DNA from: Nitrospira sp.
GTDB taxonomy: Bacteria; Nitrospirota; Nitrospiria; Nitrospirales; Nitrospiraceae
Assembly: GCA_020846195.1 (NCBI GenBank)
Contig: JADLEJ010000024.1
Location: 62,001-126,000, forward strand
Length of the DNA: 64,000 bases
Direction of reading: 5' to 3'
Shown one piece after another: positions 29,061-37,897 of the stretch (positions within the stretch are counted from its first letter, which is position 1; each line of letters begins with the position of its first letter). Both the position numbers and the translations under genes were made by a program. The notes beneath the pieces are model-generated. The model saw nothing but the letters and a program-made list of their open reading frames with translations, had not been told where the DNA came from and ran no database searches.

Positions 29061-32000
29061 ACAAGCCTAAATAGGACTTGAGCTGTTTTGCGACGGTATG
29101 CCCTTGGCGAACTTGAGCCTTGAAATACTCTGGCAGAATGTCAAACCCGCGTCTTGCCTCCGGCCATTGATTCAACCATTGCCCTGGAGCATCCCAAAAC
29201 AAGCGTATCTGATTTTGAATCATCTGATGAACGATCCGAAACATCTCGATTGCAAAATGTCCCTCTAATCGCCGGCTGGACACGTCTTGCTCTGAAATTC
29301 TTAGAGCAGCCACCTTCGCCATTCGATCAGGGTCATCGCGTTCCAGTAGATGCTGTCCACCGAGCCACGCCCAAAACCGCCCGCCTGAAGCAGATGCAGG
29401 CTTCCTATTCTCCTCCAGGCCGCTTTTTGCATTGGGTGCTGTTGGATCCTTGGCCGCAGCATAGCCTTTGCGTTTTCGATCGTCGTATTCCTCCGCGGCG
29501 ATGTTGCCTAGAAACACCATTCTCTCGTCCTTAGTTGGTCCAGGATCATCATCCTTGTGTCTCGCGAAAAGAAAGGATCGCCACTTCTGAATTCGCCCAG
29601 TGAAGTAATGATCGACATCTCGCAAAATCAGATTCTGCGCCAGAGACGAGGAACGACTACGGTAAGGAGTAACCTGATCAAACAGCGCATCGCGCAGTAA
29701 TTCATACTCTGTTAGCTCCAGGCCTTTATCTTTCGCGCTTGCAGCTGCAGTACTTATTGCCAAGTTGACAATCTCAACAACAACACGGTTGTGCTGCTCA
29801 GTATCGATGTCGACATCAACGGATTTTTCCTCCGCAGTTGTAGGTGTATGTTCATCTGGCAAAATTTTATCGACTCGCCTGATAAACGCCATGTGCCACT
29901 TGAGTTCCGTGTGACCCTCTTTTAGCGTAGGGTCGGTGACGGACGCGCTTTGCTCTCCCGCCATATCTGTACGTGACACAGGATTAGCTTTGGCATAGCA
30001 ATATCGGTTGGTTCCCTCTGCCAGACCCGCTGGATCAACGCTCCCCCATCTTCCCAACCAAGGCAAGTAATGCCGCGCCGTATGATAACTCAGTCCACTC
30101 TCCTCATCCCTCTCCATCCCCGTATACCGATACCGTTTCGCCGGCGCTTCGCTGTCACGCTGCACTACTCGATAGGCGCTGGTGCCATAGGGGTGATATT
30201 CCTCGTAGGAAATGATCGCCGCCGCGTGATCCAGCTCCAGGCAAGCGGACCCTAGATGATTGCTGTACTGATAGCGATAGAGCGGTCCAGTCTTGTAGGC
30301 GCGGCCATCGGCATGGGTTCTGTTTGTCGCAAGCACATCCTCCACTAGCAACACTCGTTGCTCGCCTTCGAATAGATGATGGGATTCGATCTCCTCGACC
30401 GGCGTGGTACTGCCCCCGTTGTAACGGCGATAGCGCTCGTAGCCGCCGAGATAGATGCGCTCCCAGTAGCCGCCGCCGCTTTGATTCACGATGCGTTTAC
30501 GGGTGCGCTGCTTGCCGCTGTCGTACTGATAATAGGCCAGGCCTCCACCGATACAATCGAGACGCTCGATCATGTCGCGGTGATCCCATTGCAACTGCTG
30601 GCCTGGCGCAACGTTGGCGACATTCAGCATATTGCCGTGGGTGTCGGAGAGATAGTCTGTCTTGTTGATGGCACTGCCGCTATCCCAGTTGCCGCCGCCC
30701 TCCCATGTTCGCCAGAGGCGGTTGCTGGCCGGCTGAGCTGGATCCTCAAATGCATAGGCATAGTCGCGGGTCCAGCTCCCTGTGGCCCCAGCTTGGTGCG
30801 CCATGCGCGTGATGTTCCCCACCTGGTCATAGGCATAGATCTGGGTATATGCGCGTAGCGCCGCGGGATCAGTGATCGGGAAATCTGTTTCCGGCGTAGT
30901 TCCCTCGATGTGCGACGCCGCACCGCCGGTAGCGCCATTCTCCCGCCCCGTTGCCTGGATCAGACGATAGAGAGCATCGTATTCGTAGAGACTCTTGGGC
31001 TTGATTAGGGCATTACTAAAAAACACCGGCTTGTAGGCCTGATCTTCTATTTCGGCGATGTTGCCCACGGGGTCGTAGGTATACAGTAATTGCTGAAGGA
31101 CATTCCCATTGGCCAGATTCGAGCGCAGCCGTGGAAATTCAGCAGCATTGCCTGGCCGAGTCGTTCGCATCTGGCGTAACCGGAAGGTCTTTTCGTCATA
31201 GTCGTACTGCGTTACCGTCCCGTTGCCGACTTTGAGATATTCCCTCTGCCCCTTGACGTTGTAACGAATGTCCTCGATGGCATTCGTCACCGCCCCACGG
31301 AGAGTCAGGGTTTCACTCTTCAGCGCTCCGCGCTCGTTGTAGGTGGGCCTGTAGACAGCCCCCGCGCCACCACGCAGATGCCAGTTTTCCTGCCTCGTCA
31401 TACGATTCAAGGCATCGTGCTCGGTGAGCTGCACATAGGTTTCGGTTTCCAACTTGCCGGCCGGATTGCCTTCCCAGTCAACGACTGATGCTGAGGCATC
31501 CTTTGCCAATGTCCGCTGCACGTCCTGTACGTTACCTTTAAAATCTCGGCGGATGATCTCCACTAAGCCGCTAGGATCGTAATGGCGGATGAGCTGGCCG
31601 TTGAGGTTATGAACGTCTGGCACGACTGCGTCCTGGTATTCGTACCGCTCGACCATGATGGGCGCAGCCGTATCGACGGCGAGCCACTGTGCCGCAGGCC
31701 GGTGCAGCGCGTCGTACTCGGTACGGTAGAGGCGCGTATGAGTCGGGGTGCCCGTTCCTGTATCGTTCAGATCCCACGCCAGCATCGGCTTGCCCGCGGC
31801 ATCCACCAGCATCCAGCGATCGCCCGCATCCATGCTGTGCTGAAAAAGCATATTTCCGGCAATGTCGTAGCAGGGCGCCGCATTGGCAGGCATGACGTTG
31901 CTCGCATCGTCGTTCGCCTTGGCCGGTGTGAGGTATTGCATGACCAGGTTGCCGCGCGCATCCCTAATCCACAGCGGTTTGCCCTCGGCATCGAGCTTTG

Positions 32001-35000
32001 TGAATGTCAGATAGGCATCGTCGATGCCATTCGTGCGGTTGTGGGCGATGGCGATGACTTCGCGCCCCAGACTGTCGAGATGGATGTGCGACGGAGTGCC
32101 GGCATGCTGCGTGGCCAGCCAGGCCGCCCGTTGATCGGGAGTCGCGGTCAGCTCCCCGGTCATGGGATCGCGAGGCAATGGCCGATCGTGCGGAAGAGGA
32201 TGGCGATCTCCGTACCAGCGGCTCTCCAACACCGTGTCGCTGGCATCGAAGCTCTTCACCTGCCAGGGTGAAAACTCCACGCGGCTGAACGTCCCGTCCG
32301 GCATTTCCGTCCGCACCACTCGCCCGGCAGCATCGTAATAGATGAGAGGCGTGACGCCGAAAGCCGGTGGCGGCTCGCAGCCAAAACCCTTCGTGCTGAA
32401 ACTAGGCTCGTATTGCTTGACCGGCTTGCCCTTATTGTTGAGCACGGTCAGTCCGTTGATGATCCAGCGTACCGGCCCGCCCTCGGAGTCTGGTTCAGCC
32501 TGGATCTTCTTCATCAGTACATTGCCGCTGCCGTCGGAACATTCCAGCGTCACCTGCAACAGGCTATCGGCGCCTCCCGGAGCGGTCGCATGTGCCTCGC
32601 GTACGATGCCGCAAGCGCCTGCCGGGCGAGTCTCCCACCCTGTGACAGCCCCATTCGCATTGCGGCTTTCGCCGAAGTGGTAGACAAACCGGGCGGTCGC
32701 CCGATTGAGCCAGGCCCTCGCCCGCGGCTCATTCATCACGCGGTCGGTGCAGAACGTTTGCATGTCAGAGACCGGCGGATTGGCGAGATCGTCGTCGAAG
32801 CCGGTCAGATCGTCGCCTTCCGTTCCATCTCCTTTGCCCATCGCAGCCGATGCCACCACCAGGCCGAGCGTATCGATGCAGACGGCACTGCGATTACCGT
32901 TGAGGTCGATCATTTCGACGGGCGCGAGCACACGATAATCGAATCTCGCAATGCTGGCGCGGTTGCCCAATGCGTCTGAGCTGGAGCGGATATACAGATC
33001 CAGCGGGTCATAGTCCACTGTCGTCGTATATCCAAACGAGTCGGTATATTTTTCCAGAAGGTAAAAATGCCGGGCGGCATCGATGCTAAACCCCGCGATA
33101 CCGGAACGCATCCACCATTGATCGGTCAGCGCCGATGACAGCGCGTTGCCGGGGGTATACCCAGAGATGGCCGCGGTATTCAGGCTTGCAAGAACATCGG
33201 GAGTCAGATGTGCGCCGAACACTGTATCCAGAAGGTCTCTGGTCAGGGCGAGTTTGTATGTTTCGTATGGCAAGCCGAGCCAGGCATGCGTGCCGAACGG
33301 TTCCGGACCGGTGAGATCATCGTTCCAATAGAGCATCCGCACCTGTTCGACGAGGCGCTTGTGAGCTTTCGAGGCATCCTGGCTGCGTGGCTGTTCATGA
33401 TAGGCCAGCGCAATGACCGGTTTCGCGCCTTGGCTCGACAGCCTGTCGCTGAGCATGAATCCACGCAGGTCATCGAGCGTGAAATACCCATTCGCACCAG
33501 GCGAAAAACCATCCAGGCTGTCGGCGCCAGTCAATTCATAGGTGCAAACTTCGCACGGGACCGGCAGTCGATGCCGGTGAGGATCCTCCGGCAACTCGCC
33601 GGTAAAGTAGGTCTCCGTGTAGGCGAGATGCCGTTCCTGTTGAACGCCGCGGATAAGATCTCGCTGCTCCGGATTGAGGAGACCGGCGGGATCTTCATAG
33701 GGAGCCAATCGGGGGTACACCACGACCACGGTTTGCACAGCGCGGCCATAGGCATCGAACCGAAGATTCAAGGTGTGCGCGATCCGTGGGTCTGGCACAG
33801 GTGCCGTCTGGCGCAAATCCAATTCATAGTTGTAGGTAATCGCTTCACTCTCCGTCACGAGAAAGACTGCGTGGCGATTCATGCCCTGCGGCTGCACGCG
33901 AGTGATGACACTGTTGTGATACGCAGCGGTATAAAGGCGCACGGGCCGCTCTCTGCCGAGGGCAAGCTCGTCCACGTCCAGCTCGAAGACTTCCTGGCGA
34001 AGCACCATCCCCTTGCAAGCGCGCAAAGCCTCGCGCCATTCATCAGCCGATAGATCGGCCTGCGCCAGCACCGGCTCGGGAAGCTGGTGTTCAGTGAACC
34101 CTGGAATGGAAATATACTCGTGCCTGAAGGCCGAGAGGATGCGCTCTCGATCGACGGCGGCGCCGTTGTGGTACCAGGTGACGGTCTTGACGGGAGGCTG
34201 ATAGAGCGTTTGGTCGCCGGTAATATACGGGCTGGCGATATTGCCCTCTGCGAATTTCCCAAAGTGCTCGCTATCCACTTGCTCCACACGCCCGAACCCG
34301 CGAAACTCGCGCTCGGTCCCATCGAAATAGCCATGATGGTAGCTGTACGTGCTGGCAAACTCTGTTTGACGCCATTTATCGCGGACGATAACTTTTTCGA
34401 CACAATGGACCGGAAACGGCAGCTTGGTAATCCAGGGCTTGCCGGCCTGTTTATCCTGCAGATAAAACTTGGTGGACGGCGCATAGACGACTTCCGTTTC
34501 GCCGCCGAGGTTATTTTTGGTCTTCGTGAGCAAATGCGGTTTCTGCCCGCCCATAAGATCGATATAGCGGATCGTGCTGCGCGCATCGCCTGGCAAGGGA
34601 GACGACCAGACAAGACAAGCGGTTCCGTTGCCCAGCAAATCGACCGTGGATACGGATGTCAGATTATCCAGGCGTGGAAAGGTCGTGAGGAGACGCTGCC
34701 CGCTCCAAGCATTGCCCGACTGATTGAAATAGAGCTGCACGCCCTGGCCGGTGAGGTACAGGATGTCCACCAGGCCGGACCCATCGATATCCGCCAGGCG
34801 GATGCGGCGTTGATCGAACAAATCGGGCGCATCGAACCGGGGCGCGTGGTCCATAGCGACCTTGGAACCGAACCGGCCATACCCCAGATTAGGCCAGTAG
34901 CAGACCTCTCCATTGCGGATGCGCACAAGATCGGTGAGGCCATCCCCCGACATATCGGCGAGGTACATAGATTGGGTGCTGTCGGCGAAGACAAGCTTCG

Positions 35001-36756
35001 GCCCTTGCTCTTCATCGCTGGCTTGCTGCACATACTCAGCCGGGCCGAATCCGGCTTCAGCCAAAGACGCATGCCAACTGAAAATATCGTCTTCCGTCAT
35101 CAAAAGATCCGCGCGGCCGTCGCCGGTCAAATCGATGAACTTGAGATTGGGATCGTGCCAGTCAATAGCAGGAAGAGAGGAAAACATTCTGTGTGCTGTC
35201 CACTCCTCATTCGGCGTACGCTCGTAAAAACCAGGAGCCGGCCCATCGAAATCCACAATATCCAGCTGGCCATTCCCCGTCACATCCATAAGATGCTGCC
35301 CGCTATTGAGGTGGGCCGACGAAGGGATGGTGGCCACGCACTCCAGCGGGGCTAAGTTGGCAACCGCCAGATCTTTGCCTGCTCCATCTTGTACCGGCAT
35401 CGCGCTCTGATTGCGCTTATAGAGCCACGCGCCGGCCTGTTCCGTCAAAATCCCCGAAAGCCCTTCGCCATCGAGGTCCACCCACTGATATTGGCCATTT
35501 TCCAATCCGCCGGGCAGGTTCTCCAGGCTGGCAGAATCCACATCTCGGACATGTTCTTCGATGACCGCTTCGCTGTAAGTAAACTCGATGGGAGGGAGGG
35601 ATTTCTTTCGGTACGTTCCATCGCTGTTGCGCTGGTACCCGGACTGAGTCACGGAGGTGAGGAGCGACGCAACAGGGCCTTGATCGTGGTGAAAATCCGT
35701 TGCGCGCACCAGGCAGGGCATCGCGCCCAGTTCGCTGAAATGATGGAACATCAACACGCGCCGGCACAGTCGATACGTTCGCACCTCGAACCCGGCCCGA
35801 TACGAGGAAAAAGGGTCCCGGCGAACAGGCCATGGCTTGTCCGGTTCGTCCCGCAAGGGCGCGCCCACATCGTGATCCCCGTAGTCGAGCACGACTTCAA
35901 ACAGCCATTCGGCCTGGCGAAGATCGGGCTGAACGAGTCGAGAGACCCGGTTTCCATACTTGATGCGCTTCACATAGCGATTGGCTGTGCGGATACGATT
36001 GCGCTCGTGGGCCTGGCCAAGATCGACATTGCGACTGTCCTCGGCCGCGTACTCATAGACGATGGCATTGCCCTTGTCGTCGTAACTTTCGCAGATCAGC
36101 CAGCTGAAGCCATGAGCCGGATCGGACGGATCGGCAATGCGGCTCTGGCTCGTCTTCCCATACCACGTCGTAACATTGTCCTTGGAAATGGAACGCCAGC
36201 AGGTGTCGCCGGGATCTGTTGCATTCGTCCAGCGCTCGATGCGGGCGAACAGGCCTTCGATGCGAGGGCGGTAGCGGGCAATCGTATACCCCGGTGCCGT
36301 CGTCACGTCTTTGTGCCGGCTCCCGTCCGGATTGAGCGCAGGCACTAAGTCTTCCGCGCCGGAAAGGATAAAGACATCGGACTCCTCCGTGTCTCGATAC
36401 CTCGGCAGGCCTTTGTCGGTTTTTCTGGCGATCGAGGGAAGCGAAAGATTCCAGCCCAGCCCAAACGGCCCATTACCAGAACCGGAGTCGTACGAGAGCG
36501 CGAGTTGGGGGCCGAAGCCCGAGCGTCCCGGCGAGGTGGCGATCGGCACGGACATCGAGCCCGTGCCTGTCACGGGATTGGCCGCAAACTTCTCGCCGAT
36601 ACCGCGAACGGCACCGCCGCCTTTCGGCAACGAGATCGATGGAGGGGTCACGCGAAACGCATTCTCTGACGAGGTGCCGGACGAGCCAGCGGCTCTTGCC
36701 CCTGGCTGTCGAGAGGGCGCAGGTTCGGTTGGTTGTCCGCCCGATGAGGGAGTCAT
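29059..36756 (-). CDS. TcB-TcC fusion toxin protein (SpvB/TcdB-mid/Rhs with unrecognised C-terminal effector)
   Basis: 2,565 residues combining what many insect pathogens encode as TcB and TcC. Residues ~37-330: SpvB-like domain (ISLPKGGGAVRGIGEKF, GFGPQLALSYDSGSGNGPFG). ~480-680: FG-GAP/VCBS-type repeats (DVTGNGQLDI, DLTGDGRADL, DMSGDGLTDL, DIDGSGLVDI) forming the TcA-docking propeller, then TcB mid domains. ~1,500-2,268: Rhs/YD repeats (YEYDALYRL, YAYDQVGNI) ending in the Rhs-associated core (RYRYTGMERDEESGLSYHTA, GRWGSVDPAGL, NPVSRTDMAGE), where TcC proteins cleave themselves. The Rhs shell encloses the effector until injection. The last ~298 residues match nothing I recognise: charged, mostly helical, no cysteine, rich in Arg/Asp, and AT-rich (about 45 % GC at 29,701-29,880 against 70 % in the Rhs part). 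No immunity gene follows, as is usual for Tc systems. Start site is only weakly supported. Confidence 0.88.
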   Translation of the reverse strand: MTPSSGGQPTEPAPSRQPGARAAGSSGTSSENAFRVTPPSISLPKGGGAVRGIGEKFAANPVTGTGSMSVPIATSPGRSGFGPQLALSYDSGSGNGPFGLGWNLSLPSIARKTDKGLPRYRDTEESDVFILSGAEDLVPALNPDGSRHKDVTTAPGYTIARYRPRIEGLFARIERWTNATDPGDTCWRSISKDNVTTWYGKTSQSRIADPSDPAHGFSWLICESYDDKGNAIVYEYAAEDSRNVDLGQAHERNRIRTANRYVKRIKYGNRVSRLVQPDLRQAEWLFEVVLDYGDHDVGAPLRDEPDKPWPVRRDPFSSYRAGFEVRTYRLCRRVLMFHHFSELGAMPCLVRATDFHHDQGPVASLLTSVTQSGYQRNSDGTYRKKSLPPIEFTYSEAVIEEHVRDVDSASLENLPGGLENGQYQWVDLDGEGLSGILTEQAGAWLYKRNQSAMPVQDGAGKDLAVANLAPLECVATIPSSAHLNSGQHLMDVTGNGQLDIVDFDGPAPGFYERTPNEEWTAHRMFSSLPAIDWHDPNLKFIDLTGDGRADLLMTEDDIFSWHASLAEAGFGPAEYVQQASDEEQGPKLVFADSTQSMYLADMSGDGLTDLVRIRNGEVCYWPNLGYGRFGSKVAMDHAPRFDAPDLFDQRRIRLADIDGSGLVDILYLTGQGVQLYFNQSGNAWSGQRLLTTFPRLDNLTSVSTVDLLGNGTACLVWSSPLPGDARSTIRYIDLMGGQKPHLLTKTKNNLGGETEVVYAPSTKFYLQDKQAGKPWITKLPFPVHCVEKVIVRDKWRQTEFASTYSYHHGYFDGTEREFRGFGRVEQVDSEHFGKFAEGNIASPYITGDQTLYQPPVKTVTWYHNGAAVDRERILSAFRHEYISIPGFTEHQLPEPVLAQADLSADEWREALRACKGMVLRQEVFELDVDELALGRERPVRLYTAAYHNSVITRVQPQGMNRHAVFLVTESEAITYNYELDLRQTAPVPDPRIAHTLNLRFDAYGRAVQTVVVVYPRLAPYEDPAGLLNPEQRDLIRGVQQERHLAYTETYFTGELPEDPHRHRLPVPCEVCTYELTGADSLDGFSPGANGYFTLDDLRGFMLSDRLSSQGAKPVIALAYHEQPRSQDASKAHKRLVEQVRMLYWNDDLTGPEPFGTHAWLGLPYETYKLALTRDLLDTVFGAHLTPDVLASLNTAAISGYTPGNALSSALTDQWWMRSGIAGFSIDAARHFYLLEKYTDSFGYTTTVDYDPLDLYIRSSSDALGNRASIARFDYRVLAPVEMIDLNGNRSAVCIDTLGLVVASAAMGKGDGTEGDDLTGFDDDLANPPVSDMQTFCTDRVMNEPRARAWLNRATARFVYHFGESRNANGAVTGWETRPAGACGIVREAHATAPGGADSLLQVTLECSDGSGNVLMKKIQAEPDSEGGPVRWIINGLTVLNNKGKPVKQYEPSFSTKGFGCEPPPAFGVTPLIYYDAAGRVVRTEMPDGTFSRVEFSPWQVKSFDASDTVLESRWYGDRHPLPHDRPLPRDPMTGELTATPDQRAAWLATQHAGTPSHIHLDSLGREVIAIAHNRTNGIDDAYLTFTKLDAEGKPLWIRDARGNLVMQYLTPAKANDDASNVMPANAAPCYDIAGNMLFQHSMDAGDRWMLVDAAGKPMLAWDLNDTGTGTPTHTRLYRTEYDALHRPAAQWLAVDTAAPIMVERYEYQDAVVPDVHNLNGQLIRHYDPSGLVEIIRRDFKGNVQDVQRTLAKDASASVVDWEGNPAGKLETETYVQLTEHDALNRMTRQENWHLRGGAGAVYRPTYNERGALKSETLTLRGAVTNAIEDIRYNVKGQREYLKVGNGTVTQYDYDEKTFRLRQMRTTRPGNAAEFPRLRSNLANGNVLQQLLYTYDPVGNIAEIEDQAYKPVFFSNALIKPKSLYEYDALYRLIQATGRENGATGGAASHIEGTTPETDFPITDPAALRAYTQIYAYDQVGNITRMAHQAGATGSWTRDYAYAFEDPAQPASNRLWRTWEGGGNWDSGSAINKTDYLSDTHGNMLNVANVAPGQQLQWDHRDMIERLDCIGGGLAYYQYDSGKQRTRKRIVNQSGGGYWERIYLGGYERYRRYNGGSTTPVEEIESHHLFEGEQRVLLVEDVLATNRTHADGRAYKTGPLYRYQYSNHLGSACLELDHAAAIISYEEYHPYGTSAYRVVQRDSEAPAKRYRYTGMERDEESGLSYHTARHYLPWLGRWGSVDPAGLAEGTNRYCYAKANPVSRTDMAGEQSASVTDPTLKEGHTELKWHMAFIRRVDKILPDEHTPTTAEEKSVDVDIDTEQHNRVVVEIVNLAISTAAASAKDKGLELTEYELLRDALFDQVTPYRSRSSSLAQNLILRDVDHYFTGRIQKWRSFLFARHKDDDPGPTKDERMVFLGNIAAEEYDDRKRKGYAAAKDPTAPNAKSGLEENRKPASASGGRFWAWLGGQHLLERDDPDRMAKVAALRISEQDVSSRRLEGHFAIEMFRIVHQMIQNQIRLFWDAPGQWLNQWPEARRGFDILPEYFKAQVRQGHTVAKQLKSYLGL

Positions 36757-36898
36757 GCCAGCCTATTCAGTCACGGCTGCAGGAATATCCCGCATCCACA
36801 TGAGGCACACTTAGCGGATATGATTTGAAAAGTAAAGACAGGCGCGCGGGATGAAGCCGAACGCCGGCGGAAGGTGTAATCGCTAGAGGATCGTTCGA

Positions 36899-37888
36899 TT
36901 ACTTTCGGCTCTCGAGATGCACCACCGTGCCGTTCTCGCCGCTGGCCCAGCCATGGGCAGGATCGGAGAATGTCAAGCCGAACAACGAGACCGGCGCGAT
37001 CGGACTGCCGTCGCTCCAGGAATAGCCGGCATCCGTCGTGCGATACAGCATGCCCCGCTCGCCGACAATCCATCCCTCTTGAGGGCCGGTGAACCGCACT
37101 TTCAGCAGATCGATCACTTTCGTGCAGGTCTTCCCGCAAGGCAGCGTGCGATCCACCCACTTGGCGCCGCCGTCGTTCGTTTGAAAAAGCGCGCCTGCAT
37201 TGCCGACCGTCCACCCGGTCGATTCATCGGTAAAAAACACATCGAACAAGGTCACGGAGCTTTGCGAGACTTGCGGCACCCAGGTACGGCCGCCGTCGCG
37301 GGTTGTGAGAACGGTGCCGAGCGCACCGACGGCGGTACCGCGCTGCGCATCAAGGAACTGCACGGCGTACAGCGCCGCCGTCGTCCCGCTCGCCTGTTCG
37401 GCCCAATGCGCGCCGCCGTCAGCCGTGTGCAAGATCGTCCCGCCGCCGCCGACCACCCATCCGTCGGCCGCCGAAGGAAAATGAATCCCGTACAGCGGTT
37501 GTTGCGTCTCCAGCGGATGTCCCGTCCAGCTCTCTCCCCCGTTGATCGACCGCCGCAGCGTTCCCGTGGCGCCGGTGACCCATCCTGTCTTTTGATCGAT
37601 AAAGAATACGCCGGTGAGCAACGCCGAAGTTCCGCTCGCCAGCTTCTTCCACTTCTTGCCGCCGTCAGCCGTGCCGAAGAGCGCGCCACCGGACCCAACC
37701 GCCCAGCCTGTCTTGGCGTCCTTGAACTGAACGGCCATCAACGTCACAGGCGTATTGGTTTTTTGGAGCGTCGCAAGCACCGAAGGCTCCGCGCTCATCC
37801 CCTGCGCCGGCATGAGAAACAGTACCGATGCGCTGGCAAGCAGCAGCACTCGCATAACTCGCACGCCGACCTGAACAGACAATTTCAT
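36899..37888 (-). CDS. Secreted Ycf48-like (BNR-type) beta-propeller protein
   Basis: 329 residues with an N-terminal signal peptide (VLLLASASVLFLMPAQGMSAE). The rest consists of about seven ~42-residue repeats with the Ycf48/photosystem-II-assembly-factor pattern: GWAVGSGGALFGTADGGKKW, GWVTGATGTLRRSINGGESW, GWVVGGGGTILHTADGGAHW and similar, i.e. a seven-bladed propeller. Exported propellers of this type serve as binding scaffolds. It starts 9 bp after the IPT/TIG gene and lies 142 bp before the TcB-TcC gene on the same strand, so one transcript could cover all of them. Its role is unknown; surface display or assembly of the Tc complex is only a suggestion. Confidence 0.8.
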   Translation of the reverse strand: MKLSVQVGVRVMRVLLLASASVLFLMPAQGMSAEPSVLATLQKTNTPVTLMAVQFKDAKTGWAVGSGGALFGTADGGKKWKKLASGTSALLTGVFFIDQKTGWVTGATGTLRRSINGGESWTGHPLETQQPLYGIHFPSAADGWVVGGGGTILHTADGGAHWAEQASGTTAALYAVQFLDAQRGTAVGALGTVLTTRDGGRTWVPQVSQSSVTLFDVFFTDESTGWTVGNAGALFQTNDGGAKWVDRTLPCGKTCTKVIDLLKVRFTGPQEGWIVGERGMLYRTTDAGYSWSDGSPIAPVSLFGLTFSDPAHGWASGENGTVVHLESRK

Positions 37889-37897
37889 GCGACCCCT

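Noticed and set aside
36757..36898. Immunity gene or separate promoter before TcB-TcC
   Set aside because: The 142-bp gap has no open frame of note and only a weak AT-rich stretch; no promoter with acceptable spacing.
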